A stretch of 64,000 nucleotides of DNA from Sinomonas cyclohexanicum (GTDB taxonomy: Bacteria; Actinomycetota; Actinomycetes; Actinomycetales; Micrococcaceae): contig NZ_AP024525.1 in assembly GCF_020886775.1 (NCBI RefSeq), forward strand, positions 434,001 through 498,000, read 5' to 3'. The first letter of the stretch is position 1, and every line of letters starts with the position of its first letter. The notes beneath the pieces are model-generated. The model was given only the letters and a program-made list of their open reading frames with translations. It was not told where the DNA came from and did no database searches. Below are positions 12,589-22,073 of the stretch, piece after piece. The translations under genes and the position numbers were made by a program.

Positions 12589-12623
12589 CGGACGACGGCG
12601 AACCCACGTTCCGCCGTCGTCCG
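12589..12623 (+). terminator. Hairpin after the uidA-permease operon
   Basis: 12-bp perfect stem: CGGACGACGGCG (12589-12600) pairs with 12612-12623 around an 11-nt loop. The arm contains ACGACGGCG, the motif shared by other terminators in this window. Confidence 0.75.
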
Positions 12624-12737
12624 TCTGTGTGCGGCTGGCGGGTTCGGTGGTTCTCTGCGTGTTAACTGGACATTCAGCCACCGGATGCCTTGGATGTGTG
12701 CACTGGGGGGACGATTCGAGACGACGGAAGGCGCCCC

Positions 12738-13679
12738 ATGGCCACCATCCCGGCCGAGCATCCTCGGCCGCGCCACTTCCTCCTCCACGTCAGCGACACG
12801 CACCTGGTCAGCGAGGGGCTCCTCGCGGGGACCCTCGACTCCGAGGCGCGCGTGCGGCGGCTGTTCGCCCAGATGCACGACGCCGGCGGGTCGCCCGAGG
12901 CGATCATCGTCACCGGGGACCTCGCGGACCGGGGCGAGCCCGGCGCGTACGCGCGCCTCAAGGCGATCGCCGAGCCAGCGGCCGAGGCGCTCGGCTCACG
13001 CCTCATCTGGGCGATGGGCAACCACGACTCGCGCGCCGCGCTGCGCGAGCACCTGCTCGGCGAGGAGCCGTCCTCAGCGCCGCTCGACCGGGTCCACTGG
13101 GTCAACGGGCTCCGCGTGGTGGTGCTGGACACGAGCGTGCCGGGCTTCCACCACGGCGCGCTCACGGCCGCGCAGCTCGACTGGCTCGGCGAAGAGCTCA
13201 CGGTCCCCGCGCCGGATGGCACGATCCTCGCGATGCACCACCCGCCCGTGCCGTGCGTCCAGGAACTCGCGGTGCTTGTCGAGCTGCGCGGGCAGGCGGC
13301 GCTCGCCGACGTGCTCCGCGGGACCGACGTCCGTGCGATCCTCGCCGGGCACCTGCACTACTCGACGTCGGGGACGTTCGCCGGCATCCCCGTGTCCGTC
13401 GCGTCGGCCACCTGCTACACGCAGGACCTCGCCGGCGCCGTGGACCCCGCGTCCGGGTTCCGGCCCACCCGCGGGCGCGACGCCGCGCAGGCGTACAACC
13501 TCGTGCACGTGTACGCGGACTCGGTGGTGCACTCCGTGGTGCCCGCTGCGGGCGGCGCGGCGTTCGGGCGCCCGGTGAGCGGGGCCGACGTCGCACGCGA
13601 GCTCGCCGCCGCGGGCGTCGCCTTCCCCGCGGACGACGGCACGCGCCCCGTCCGCGGGGTGGCCGCCGACCGCGGCTGA
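12738..13679 (+). CDS. Metallophosphoesterase, CpdA-type 3',5'-cyclic nucleotide phosphodiesterase
   Basis: 313-residue calcineurin-like phosphoesterase. All metal-binding motifs of the class III cyclic nucleotide phosphodiesterases are present in order: HVSDTHL, GDLADRG, GNHD, HHPP and GHLHYS. cAMP hydrolysis is the usual assignment; other phosphodiester substrates are possible. ATG 12738 was chosen because GGAAGG precedes it; an upstream in-frame ATG at 12690 lacks such a site. It is a single gene, convergent with the Stealth gene, with both stop codons in one hairpin. Confidence 0.88.
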   Translation: MATIPAEHPRPRHFLLHVSDTHLVSEGLLAGTLDSEARVRRLFAQMHDAGGSPEAIIVTGDLADRGEPGAYARLKAIAEPAAEALGSRLIWAMGNHDSRAALREHLLGEEPSSAPLDRVHWVNGLRVVVLDTSVPGFHHGALTAAQLDWLGEELTVPAPDGTILAMHHPPVPCVQELAVLVELRGQAALADVLRGTDVRAILAGHLHYSTSGTFAGIPVSVASATCYTQDLAGAVDPASGFRPTRGRDAAQAYNLVHVYADSVVHSVVPAAGGAAFGRPVSGADVARELAAAGVAFPADDGTRPVRGVAADRG

Positions 13680-13700
13680 CCTCCCCGCGTGTGGGGGTCA
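13677..13700. terminator. Short bidirectional hairpin containing both stop codons
   Basis: TGACCTCCCC (13677-13686) pairs with GGGGGTCA (13693-13700) apart from one mismatch or bulge. The TGA of the phosphoesterase and the reverse-strand TGA of the Stealth gene form the two ends of the stem. Confidence 0.55.
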
Positions 13701-15320
13701 GCGCTCCCAGGGCGCCGGGATCGGGAAGTACTTCTCGAGGAAGTCGGTCACGCGCTCCTGCCGCTCCTGGGCGGAGACCTCGGGGAACGAGCCGTCATTG
13801 AGGCAGAAGAAGTCCTGGTTGCGCTTCTTGAGCAGCTTGGCGAGTGCGTCGAGGCCCGAGCGGACGGTCGTGTCCACGTACTGGACCCGCGCCCCGACCT
13901 TCGTCACGGCGCGCCCTGTCAGGAGCGCGTAGTAGTGGTAGAAGGAGTTCGTCACCGAGATGCTGTCCCACGTGCGGAAGCGCGCGGCGGCGGTCCGGGC
14001 GAACTCCTCCGGGAACTCGGCCTCCATCTCGAGCAGGACCGACTTCCGCAGGGGCGCGGCCGTGTGCTCGAGGTGCCTCGTGGTGATCCGGCCGAACCGC
14101 TCATACAGGAGCCGCCGGTTCACCCTCGCCGCGTTCTCGTGGCCGGACCGGTCGAGGTGGTTGTCGCCCAGCCCGATCCGGGTGGACGCCTCGATGAACT
14201 TCGTGATCCCGCCGGGGGAGAAGAACATGTCCGGGCCGAGGGGCCGGCCGAGGAACATGTCATCGTTCGAGTAGAGGAAGTACTCCGAGAGCCCATCGAT
14301 GTGCTGCAGCTGGGACTCGATGGCCTGCGAGTTGAAGACCGGTAGGACGGACGGGTCCTTGTAGTGGTCCGCGGCCCGCACGATCATGATCCGCTCGTGC
14401 GAGTCGTCAAGCCACTCGGGCACCTTCGAGTCGGTGCAGATGAAGATCCGGTTGATCCACGGGGCGAACATGTGGACGCTGCGCAGGGCGTACTTGAGCT
14501 CGTTGATCTGCCGGTAGCGGGCCTCGGCGTCGTCGCCCTCGCCGAGCACCACCCCGGGAAGGAAGGATGCGCGGTACGCGCGGAGCTCGGAATCGGAGCC
14601 GTCCACCCACGAGAACACGATGTCGATCTCGAAGTCGATGTCCGTCGCGTGGTCGGCGAACATGTTCTCGATCGTCGGCCACGTGCGGCCAAACCGCTCG
14701 ACCGTCCCGCGCGCGGCCTCGTTCCGGGGCAGCGTGCGCCGGGTGAGCGAGTTCTCGATCGGAAGGTGCAGGAGGTCGCCCTCCCACTTCCACAGCTCGA
14801 CCTGCACGCCGGTGTCCCGCCCGTACAGGAGTCCGCCGTTCGGCTCGAGCCGGGGGCGGTACAGGCGGAACATGCGCGCCTGGCCGGACTCGGCGAGCCT
14901 GCCGTCCGCGACGAGAAGCGCGCGGTCCTTCCGCGCGTCGACGGTCAGTGAGTAGAACGGCTCGTCCTGGCACGCCTCGACGAGGGCGCGCCGCAGGTCC
15001 TTGCGGAATTCCCAGTCGACGGCGATCACGGGCCGCGCGTCGTTGCCGCGCACCAGGAGGTACGGGACCTCGGCGCGGTCGAGGACGTCCCGGACGAACA
15101 GCAGGTCCTCGACCATCGCCTCGTGCGGCGTCAGCGTCGTGTTGATGAGCGCGTAGCCGCGCTTCTTGTGCCGGACCACGTCCTCCCGGTCGGCGAGGCG
15201 GCGCCCCGCCGCTGCGGAGGTGACCTCGTACGCCTCGGGCGCGGCCTCCTCGGCGTCGGGCGTGGCGTGGTACACCTCGGCGGGTGTCAGGGGCGTGTTC
15301 ACTGGCCTCCTCGGGCGCAT
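13698..15320 (-). CDS. Stealth-family sugar phosphotransferase (capsule/exopolysaccharide)
   Basis: 540 residues with the four Stealth conserved regions: CR1 (DIVFSWVDGSD), CR2 (YRQINELKYALRSVHMFAPW to YSNDDMFLGRP), CR3 (HTAAPLRKSVLLEMEAEFPE) and CR4 (KRNQDFFCLNDG). Such proteins transfer hexose-1-phosphate units in extracellular polysaccharides, in a cytoplasmic or membrane-associated place. Start is uncertain: ATG 15320 has no ribosome binding site, while GTG 15302 has AGGAGG only 3 nt before it. No other polysaccharide genes are adjacent. Confidence 0.88.
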   Translation of the reverse strand: MRPRRPVNTPLTPAEVYHATPDAEEAAPEAYEVTSAAAGRRLADREDVVRHKKRGYALINTTLTPHEAMVEDLLFVRDVLDRAEVPYLLVRGNDARPVIAVDWEFRKDLRRALVEACQDEPFYSLTVDARKDRALLVADGRLAESGQARMFRLYRPRLEPNGGLLYGRDTGVQVELWKWEGDLLHLPIENSLTRRTLPRNEAARGTVERFGRTWPTIENMFADHATDIDFEIDIVFSWVDGSDSELRAYRASFLPGVVLGEGDDAEARYRQINELKYALRSVHMFAPWINRIFICTDSKVPEWLDDSHERIMIVRAADHYKDPSVLPVFNSQAIESQLQHIDGLSEYFLYSNDDMFLGRPLGPDMFFSPGGITKFIEASTRIGLGDNHLDRSGHENAARVNRRLLYERFGRITTRHLEHTAAPLRKSVLLEMEAEFPEEFARTAAARFRTWDSISVTNSFYHYYALLTGRAVTKVGARVQYVDTTVRSGLDALAKLLKKRNQDFFCLNDGSFPEVSAQERQERVTDFLEKYFPIPAPWER

Positions 15321-15419
15321 CGGACGGGTTTAGGCACATGATAGGCGCACGACGCCGCCCGCCCGCCGATGTCGGTGGCCTCGCCTAGGGTGGTGGTTGA
15401 GGGAGAGCAGGAGGGAACG

Positions 15420-16621
15420 GTGCCCGGGAGCCAGTCATTCGCCGTCGTCGGGGCCGGGATCATCGGCGCGGCCGTCGCACGCGAGCTGACCCGCAGGCAC
15501 CCGGACGCCGCTGTCACGGTGTTCGAGAAGGAGGGCCGGGCGGCCGCACACCAGACGGGCCACAACTCGGGCGTGGTCCACGCGGGCCTGTACTACGAGC
15601 CGGGCGGGCTCAAGGCGCGCCTGTGCCGCCGCGGCGCGGGCCTGATCCGCGAGCTGTGCGAGGAGCGGGGGCTGCCGTACGAGGCCTGCGGGAAGGTCGT
15701 CGTGGCGCTCGACGCGGCGGAGGAGGGCCGGCTCGAGGGGATCTTCGGGCGGGCCGTGGCCAACGGGGTGCCGGGCGTGCGGATGGTCGGGCCCCAGGAA
15801 CTGGCCGAGATCGAGCCGAACGCCGTGGGCCGACGCGCGCTGTACTCGCCCGAGACCGCGATTGTGGACTATGCCCGGGTCACCGAGGCGCTCCTCGAGG
15901 ACGTCGTCGCGGCGGGCGGGGCCGTCCGGTTCGGCGCCGAGGTCCTCCGGGTCGCGGACGCGGGCGCCGCTGCCGAGGTCGAGACGGCCGGTGGCCTCGA
16001 GCGCTTCGGCGCGGTCGTGGCGTGTGCGGGGCTCCAGTCGGACCGGGTCGCCGGCGCTCGGGCGAGGATCCGGACCCCGCCATCGTGCCGTTCTTCGGCC
16101 AGTACTACGTCCTCGATTCCGCCTACCGCGACGTGGTGGCCGGCCTCGTGTACCCGGTTCCGGACCCGCGGTACCCGTTTCTCGGGGTCCACCTGACCAA
16201 GCGCGTGGACGGGGAGATGACGATCGGCCCCAACGCGTTCCTCTCGCTCGCGCGCGAGGGCTATCGCGGGCTTGCGCTGAACCGCCGCGACGCCGCCGCG
16301 ACCGCGGCGTACGTGGGGTTCTGGAGGTTCGCGCGCCGGAACCTGCCCACGGCGGCCCGCGAGATCCGCACCGTCCTCTCTGCGAAGCGGTTCGTCGCGG
16401 AGGCCCGGAGGTACGTGCCCGCGCTCGAGGGCGCCCGCACGGTCGCGGCCTCGCGCGGCGTCCGGGCGCAGGCGATGCGCCGCGACGGGACGCTCGTGGA
16501 CGACTTCGCGATCCAGCGCCGCGGCCGGATCACCCACGTCCGCAACGCGCCCTCTCCCGGCGCCACGAGCTCGATGGCCATCGCGGAGCACATCGTGGGG
16601 CTCATCGAGGGCGGGGGTTGA
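15420..16621 (+). pseudogene. lhgO: L-2-hydroxyglutarate oxidase-like FAD oxidoreductase, frameshifted
   Basis: Two frames together encode one about 400-residue protein. The first (from GTG 15420, preceded by AGGAGGG) carries the FAD motif VVGAGIIGAAVA and HQTGHNSGVVHAGLYY; the second continues with DPAIVPFFGQYYVLDS through to AIAEHIVGLIEGGG. The switch lies near 16045-16065, and a single missing base would restore the frame. Family members oxidise L-2-hydroxyglutarate to 2-oxoglutarate at the membrane. Either a real pseudogene or a sequencing indel; no other defect is visible. Confidence 0.85.
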
Positions 16622-16755
16622 GGGCCGCGCCGGGGTGAGCGCCGCGCCGGGGTGAGCGCGCGCCGTCGTGCGCCCGGGCGCGGGACCGGGTGGCCGCCTA
16701 GCATGGTGCCAGTGCGGCCGTCACCGGCACGGGCCGTGCACGGACGGGGGCAGGG

Positions 16756-17925
16756 ATGACGTCAGGGACCGGGCTATCGGGGTCGGCGCAGGGCCGCGAC
16801 CCGCTGCTGCGGAAGGCAGCCAGGGCGGCGGTCTCGGCCGGCGTGTCCATGGGGGCGGCGGGGCTGCTCGCCTTGCACAGCCCAGTGCCCGCGGCGCGGC
16901 TCATCCGCAGGGTCTTTACGAAGGGCGCCGAGGCCACGGTCCGGGAGATGCGCCCGTACGTCCCGGACGCGCCGCGGTCCGAGCAGCTCGACCTCGCCTT
17001 CGCGCCGGACCGGCCGGCGGCGACACTGGACGTCTTCGGTCCCGGCGCGGCGAGCAGCCGCGAGCGGGACAGTGCGCACGACGGCGCGCCGCGGCCGGCG
17101 GTCGTCTGGGTCCACGGCGGCGCGTGGATCTCGGGAGGGAAGGAAGACGTGGCGCCCTACCTGCGCATCCTCGCCTCCCACGGCTACATCGCCGTGGGCC
17201 TCGGGTACCCGATCGCCCCCGAGACCGGGTACCCGGGCGCCGTGCGCACGCTCAACGCCGCCCTCGCCTATCTCGTGGAGCACGCCGCCGAGCTCGGGAT
17301 CGACCCGCAGCGGATCGTGCTCGCCGGCGACTCCGCGGGCGCGCAGCTCGCGAGCCAGCTCGCGGTGCTGACCGTGAACCCCGACTAGGCCCGGCTCCTC
17401 GGGATCGACCCCGCGCTGCGCCGCCAGCAGCTCGTCGGCGCGATCCTGCACTGCGGGGTCTACGACCTGCGGGCCATGGCGGACCTCACCGGACTCGAGA
17501 ACTGGGGATTCAAGGTCGCCCTGTGGGCGTACACCGGGACCAAGGACTGGTCCTCGACCTACGCCGGGCTCACCATGTCCACGCGCGAGTTCGTCACTCC
17601 GGAGTTTCCGCCCACGCTCATCTCCGGCGGCAACGGCGACGCCCTCACATGGCTCCAGTCGGTCCCGATGCGCAACCGGCTCGTCCGGGCCGGCGTCGAC
17701 ACGACGGCCCTGTTCTGGCCCGCGGACCACGAGCCGGCACTCCCGCACGAGTACCAGTTCCACCTCGACCTCGAGGACGCCCAGGCCGCCCTCACCGCGA
17801 CACTCGATTGGCTCGCCGTGCGGACCGCACCCCGGACTCCCGGCCCGGCACACGGCCCGGCGCCCACCGCGCATGGCTCCGCGCCCGCGGGAGGCGGCCA
17901 CGCGCCGTCGTCCGGGCCCGCCTGA
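16756..17925 (+). pseudogene. Alpha/beta hydrolase (esterase/lipase), interrupted by an in-frame TAG
   Basis: One frame of 390 codons is broken only by TAG at 17386-17388. Upstream: oxyanion motif WVHGGAW and nucleophile motif LAGDSAGAQ. Downstream in the same frame: ARLLGIDPALRRQQLVGAIL, Asp in SGGNGD and the presumed His in ADHEP. Thus the triad is split by the stop. TAC or TAT (Tyr) to TAG would be a one-base change. The first part alone (210 residues from ATG 16756) lacks Asp and His and should be inactive. pyrE follows 24 bp later. Confidence 0.85.
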
Positions 17926-17949
17926 CCCGCCACCAGTAGAATCGGAACC

Positions 17950-18528
17950 ATGACTGCTGCCCCCGCCCTGGACATCACCGCCGCCCGCGCCCGCCTGCTC
18001 GAGCTCATCAAGGAGCTCGCCGTGGTCCGCGGGAAGGTGATCCTCTCGAGCGGCAAGGAAGCCGACTACTACGTGGACCTGCGCCGGATCACGCTCCACC
18101 ACGAGGCCTCGCAGCTCGTGGGGCAGGTGATGCTGGACCTCATCGACTCCGCGGGCGTGCAGATGGACGCCGCGGGCGGGCTGACCATGGGCGCCGACCC
18201 GGTCGGTACCGCCGTCATGCACGCTGCCCGCGAGGCCGGCCGGGCCGTGGACGCATTTGTGGTGCGCAAGGCGCAGAAGTCGTACGGCATGGGCCGCCAG
18301 GTGGAGGGGCCCGGGGTCGAGGGCCGCAAGGTCGTGGTGCTCGAGGACACCTCGACCACGGGCGGTTCCGCGCTCGCCGCCGTCGAGGGCGTGCGCAACG
18401 CGGGCGGCGAGGTGACCGCCGTCGCCGTCATCGTGGACCGTGCCACCGGCGCGAAGGAGCGCATCGAGGCCGAGGCCGGCGTGCCGTACCTGTTCGCGTT
18501 CGGCAAGGACGAGCTCGGCCTCGACTGA
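17950..18528 (+). CDS. pyrE: Orotate phosphoribosyltransferase
   Basis: Joins orotate to PRPP to make OMP in pyrimidine synthesis. 192 residues; the PRPP-binding motif VVVLEDTSTTGGSAL is near residues 132-146, and the N-terminal AVVRGKVILSSGKEADYYVD is typical. ATG start. It lies alone among unrelated genes, as is common for pyrE in this group of bacteria. Confidence 0.95.
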   Translation: MTAAPALDITAARARLLELIKELAVVRGKVILSSGKEADYYVDLRRITLHHEASQLVGQVMLDLIDSAGVQMDAAGGLTMGADPVGTAVMHAAREAGRAVDAFVVRKAQKSYGMGRQVEGPGVEGRKVVVLEDTSTTGGSALAAVEGVRNAGGEVTAVAVIVDRATGAKERIEAEAGVPYLFAFGKDELGLD

Positions 18529-18548
18529 GGGGCCCAGCCGGGCGCGGC

Positions 18549-19610
18549 GTGCCACCACTACCCGAGGACCGGCCACCGGCGGACAGGCCGCCCGTGGATC
18601 TCCCGCCCGTGGACCGGACGATGCTCCGGTCCGCGCTGCGGGTCAAGGCGTTCTCCCGCCGCGCCTTCCTCGGCGGCGCGACGGCCTCCGCGCTGCTCGC
18701 CGCAGACGCGTTCGTGACCCGCGAGGTGCAGCGCCAGCGCCAGCAGACGGTGGTGCTGGACGTGGCCGACGACGCCGCGCGGCAGCGCTTCCCCGACGCC
18801 TCCTGGATCCTGTTCCCCGGCTACAAGACCAGCTGGGAGGAGGGGAGGATCATCCTGGCCTCGCTGCGGTCCTCGCTGGCCGAGCGGGCCCAGCTGGCTG
18901 CGATCGGCTACTCCAATCTGGGCCTGGACATCGACGAGATCCTCGACGCCCTGCGGGTGTACGTCCGGCAGCGGCGGCTGCGGACCCTGTACTTCTACGG
19001 GCACTCGTTCGGCGGGATGGTCGCGGTGGAGGTCGCGTCACGGCTCCTCGCCGAGGACGGACTCCAGGTCCAGGTCATCCTGCTCGACTCCTCGCCCGCC
19101 TCGAAGTACGACGTCCTCGACCAGGGCTGGTTCGACTCCGTCGTGGTCCTGTATGACCTCGGGGTGCGGATCCCCTCGATCGTGCGCGGCGGGTACGAGT
19201 TTGGCGAGCGGGTGATCCACAAGAACGAGCGCACGTGGACACAGGTCGTGGACCAGACACTCGAGCAGCTCTCGCCCCTCGCGCCGTCCAGCGTCCTCAT
19301 CCAGACCGAGTCCCAGTACATCTACGACTGGGATGCGACCCGGTTCGCGGGCACGCTCGGCACCGCCCAGATGGCGTTCTTCGGCAATCCGGGCGACCAG
19401 ACGGTCGACTACGCGTCCGCGCGGAACCGCTGGGAGCGGCTCTTCGCCGCGAACATGGCCAGCTCCGACCTCCAGACCATCGGCGCGTTCCCCGCCCACG
19501 CGAGCCCCGAGTGGAGCGGGATCGTGTACAACCGGCTGCTGAACCGGCTCCTGCCGCAGCTCCTGCCCCTCCCGAGGCGGCTCGGCGGGGCCGGCGGCGG
19601 GGCCGGGTAG
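18549..19610 (+). CDS. Alpha/beta hydrolase with twin-arginine-like N-terminus
   Basis: 353 residues from GTG 18549 (ATG 18621 is an alternative). A Pro-rich leader is followed by FSRRAFLGGATASALLAADA, which resembles a Tat signal or membrane anchor, so the body is probably outside the membrane. The nucleophile elbow YFYGHSFGGM is clear; a following LLDSSPAS segment fits the fold. Substrate unknown. Convergent with the SDR gene across a repeat-rich 206-bp spacer. Confidence 0.75.
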   Translation: MPPLPEDRPPADRPPVDLPPVDRTMLRSALRVKAFSRRAFLGGATASALLAADAFVTREVQRQRQQTVVLDVADDAARQRFPDASWILFPGYKTSWEEGRIILASLRSSLAERAQLAAIGYSNLGLDIDEILDALRVYVRQRRLRTLYFYGHSFGGMVAVEVASRLLAEDGLQVQVILLDSSPASKYDVLDQGWFDSVVVLYDLGVRIPSIVRGGYEFGERVIHKNERTWTQVVDQTLEQLSPLAPSSVLIQTESQYIYDWDATRFAGTLGTAQMAFFGNPGDQTVDYASARNRWERLFAANMASSDLQTIGAFPAHASPEWSGIVYNRLLNRLLPQLLPLPRRLGGAGGGAG

Positions 19611-19623
19611 CCAGCCCGTCTGT

Positions 19624-19674
19624 GGGTCATCTTCTGGAGGTCACCTTCCGGGGGTCATCTTCTGGAGGTCACCT
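19624..19674. repeat. Direct repeat, two copies of a 23-bp unit
   Basis: GGGTCATCTTCTGGAGGTCACCT occurs about at 19624-19646 and again at 19652-19674, directly after the hydrolase stop. Further relatives (CAGGAGGTGACT, CAGGATCTGACT, CAGGATCTG) follow to 19728. Related elements occur at 22873 and 46916. Function unknown; transcription stop or a mobile short repeat are both possible. Confidence 0.8.
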
Positions 19675-19755
19675 CTCGTAGGTCACACCCGCAGGAGGTG
19701 ACTCCCAGGATCTGACTCTCAGGATCTGCCCCCCAGAGGGGGGTGTGCGGACGAC

Positions 19756-19797
19756 GGCGGCCGGTCACCTCTCTCCCGCGGGAGGCGACCGGCCGCC
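19756..19797. terminator. Bidirectional hairpin between convergent hydrolase and SDR genes
   Basis: GGCGGCCGGTC (19756-19766) pairs with GACCGGCCGCC (19787-19797); the loop itself holds a smaller hairpin (CTCCCGCGGGAG). GGACGACGGCGG at the left edge belongs to the shared terminator motif. Confidence 0.8.
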
Positions 19798-19816
19798 GCC
19801 GTGCGTGTGTTCCTGT

Positions 19817-20575
19817 TCAGACGGCCGTGTAACCGCCGTCGATGAGGTAGTAGCCGCCCGTGACGAACGAGGCGTCGTCGGAGAGCAGGAACGTCACGAC
19901 GTGCGCGACCTCCTCCGGCCGGCCGAGGCGGCCCAGGACGTGCTTCGCCTTGAGGGCCTCCATCACCTCGGCGGACAGGCTGTTCTCCAGCAGCGGGGTC
20001 TGGATGTAGCCGGGGCCGACCGAGTTGATGCGCAGGCCCTGCGGCCCGTACTCCGCGGCGGCGTTCTTGGTCACGCCGACCACGCCGTGCTTCGCCGCGG
20101 TGTACGCGCTGTTGCCGAGCGCCGCGACGGTCCCGTGGATCGAGGCCATGTTCACGATCGCGCTCTGCCCGGCGCCGGCCTTGAGCATCTCGGGAATCTG
20201 GTACCGCATTCCGTACAGGACGCCGGTGAGGTTGATCCCGATGACCTTGTCCCAGTCGTCGAGGTCGATCTCGCCGGTCGGCGCGTTCTTCCCGCCGATC
20301 CCCGCGTTGTTGACCGCGTAGTTCAGCTTCCCGTACGTCTCGACGGCGAACTGGACGGCCTTCTCGGAGTCCTCCTTCTTCGACGTGTCCGCCTGGAACG
20401 CAGACGCTGTGCCGCCGGCGTCCGTGATCTCCCTCGCAACACGCTGCGCGGCCTCGAGGTTGATGTCGGTCAGGACCACGCTCGCGCCCTTGGCCGCGAG
20501 CTCCTTGCCGATCGCCTCGCCGAGACCCGAGCCGCCGCCCGTCACGAGGGCAACCCTGTCGGTGAACTGTGCCAT
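19817..20575 (-). CDS. Short-chain dehydrogenase/reductase (SDR)
   Basis: 252-residue classical SDR: cofactor motif TGGGSGLG near residue 12, NNAG near 90, catalytic Ser (NMASIHG), and Tyr/Lys in YTAAKHG, ending with the usual GGYYLIDGGYT. Acidic Asp after beta-2 (VLTDIN) suggests NAD preference. Resembles glucose 1-dehydrogenase/3-oxoacyl reductase types; the substrate is not readable. Single gene with its own short upstream region. Confidence 0.85.
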   Translation of the reverse strand: MAQFTDRVALVTGGGSGLGEAIGKELAAKGASVVLTDINLEAAQRVAREITDAGGTASAFQADTSKKEDSEKAVQFAVETYGKLNYAVNNAGIGGKNAPTGEIDLDDWDKVIGINLTGVLYGMRYQIPEMLKAGAGQSAIVNMASIHGTVAALGNSAYTAAKHGVVGVTKNAAAEYGPQGLRINSVGPGYIQTPLLENSLSAEVMEALKAKHVLGRLGRPEEVAHVVTFLLSDDASFVTGGYYLIDGGYTAV

Positions 20576-20650
20576 GTCGATCTCCTCTTAGTCATCGCTG
20601 GATCAGTTTCTATACAGGTGAGCAAAAGTTGAAGCGTCAATATTTCGGAA

Positions 20651-20676
20651 TGCGGTGTCTCCTTGGAGACACCGCA
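20651..20676 (-). terminator. Hairpin downstream of the HAD phosphatase gene
   Basis: Perfect 12-bp stem: TGCGGTGTCTCC (20651-20662) with GGAGACACCGCA (20665-20676) and a very tight loop. It lies 17 bp after the reverse-strand stop of the HAD gene and before the SDR start. Confidence 0.8.
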
Positions 20677-20692
20677 CGGTGACCCATCAGAC

Positions 20693-21514
20693 TCAGAGCT
20701 GCTGCAGCAGTTCCCGCACCGAGGGCAGCACCTGGTTGGGCCGGAAGGGGAACGCCGAGATGTCCTCGCGCCGCGTGATCCCGGAGAGCACGAGCACCGT
20801 GTGCAGCCCGGCCTCCATGCCCGCGATGATGTCGGTGTCCATGCGGTCGCCGATCATCGCGGTGGTCTCCGAGTGCGCGTCGATCTGGTTCATCGCCGAA
20901 CGGAACATCATGGGGTTCGGCTTGCCGATCGTGTACGGCTCGCGGCCAGTCGCCTTGGTGATGAGCGCGGCGATGGCGCCGGTCGCGGGCAGCACGCCCT
21001 CGCGTGAGGGGCCGGTCGCGTCGGGATTCGTCGCGATGAACCGGGCCCCGTCGAGGATGAGCCGGATCGCCGTGGTGATGGCATTGAACGAGTAGGTGCG
21101 CGTCTCGCCGAGCACCACGTAGTCGGGGTCCTGGTCGGTCAGGATCATGCCGGACTCGTGGAGCGCGGTGGTGAGTCCCGCCTCGCCGATCACGTAGGTC
21201 CGTGCGCCCGGCATCTGGTCCTTGATGAATCCCGCCGTGGCCAGCGCGGAGGTCCAGATGTTCTCCTCCGGCACGCTCAGGCCCGAGGTCTGCAGCCGTG
21301 CGGCCAGATCACGCGGGGTGTAGATCGAGTTGTTGGTCAGCACCAGGAAGCGCCGGGACGTGTCGACCCAGCGCTGGATGAGCTCGGGTGCGCCGGGGAT
21401 GGGGTGATTCTCGTGCACCAGCACGCCGTCCATGTCCGTCAGCCAGCACTCGATCTCCTGACCGCTGCGGTAGAGGACCGGGCCTGCGGGGTTCGTCGGG
21501 TCGGGTTCGCTCAT
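20693..21514 (-). CDS. HAD-superfamily hydrolase, subfamily IIA (NagD-like phosphatase)
   Basis: 273 residues. HAD motif I WLTDMDGVLVHEN near residue 26, motif II LTNNS, and motif IV MIGDRMDTDI near 212 are all present, with the C2A cap of the NagD/pyridoxal phosphatase group between. Likely a cytoplasmic phosphatase acting on sugar phosphates or nucleotides; exact substrate unknown. ATG 21514 was taken because AGGAGCGTCCC lies before it and family homology begins there. Confidence 0.88.
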   Translation of the reverse strand: MSEPDPTNPAGPVLYRSGQEIECWLTDMDGVLVHENHPIPGAPELIQRWVDTSRRFLVLTNNSIYTPRDLAARLQTSGLSVPEENIWTSALATAGFIKDQMPGARTYVIGEAGLTTALHESGMILTDQDPDYVVLGETRTYSFNAITTAIRLILDGARFIATNPDATGPSREGVLPATGAIAALITKATGREPYTIGKPNPMMFRSAMNQIDAHSETTAMIGDRMDTDIIAGMEAGLHTVLVLSGITRREDISAFPFRPNQVLPSVRELLQQL

Positions 21515-21665
21515 GGGACGCTCCTCACTGTGTGGGGTACAGGTGGCGCGCACGACGGCGGACGCCCCCTCAGTCTTCCACCTCGCCACCCGTTGTGGTC
21601 GAGAAGGCGCACATGCGGTTGATTTTGAGTTCTGATCACGCATTTGCGGAACTACACTGGCCTGC

Positions 21666-22073
21666 ATGGGACTCCTCCGCATCGCCGACGCCGCGAGGCT
21701 CGCCGGCGTCTCCGACGACACCGTGCGCCGCTGGGTCGATTCGGGCACGCTGACCGCGCACAAGGACGACTCCGGCCGCGCCGCCGTGGACGGTGCCGAG
21801 CTCGCCGCCCACACGCGCGCCACCTCCGCGGCGCCCGCGGACGCCTCCGGGGTGGGCCGGTCGGCGCGGAACCAGTTCGTCGGGCTCGTCACGGCCGTGA
21901 CCGTGGACAAGGTCATGGCACAGGTCGAGCTTCAGTGCGGCCCGCACCGCGTCGTCTCGCTCATGAGCTCCGAGGCGGTGCGGGAGCTGGGGCTCGAGCC
22001 CGGCTCCGTCGCCACCGCCGTGGTGAAGGCGACGACCGTGATCGTCGAGACGCCGTCGGGGCGTGCCCTGTGA
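21666..22073 (+). CDS. Molybdate-responsive regulator: MerR-type HTH plus TOBE domain
   Basis: 135 residues in two parts. Residues 1-50 are an excisionase/MerR-like helix-turn-helix (LRIADAARLAGVSDDTVRRW). Residues 68-133 are a single TOBE (Mop) molybdate-binding domain (ARNQFVGLVTAVTVDKVMAQ). It thus resembles ModE in function but is built differently and is much shorter. Its stop overlaps modA (GTGA), so it is the first gene of the molybdate operon and probably its sensor; binding site and sign of control are not known. Confidence 0.85.
   Translation: MGLLRIADAARLAGVSDDTVRRWVDSGTLTAHKDDSGRAAVDGAELAAHTRATSAAPADASGVGRSARNQFVGLVTAVTVDKVMAQVELQCGPHRVVSLMSSEAVRELGLEPGSVATAVVKATTVIVETPSGRAL

Noticed and set aside
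17389-17925. Separate gene starting after the TAG (ATG 17476)
   Set aside because: It is in the same frame as the hydrolase and carries its missing Asp and His, with no ribosome binding site; it is the second part of one broken gene.
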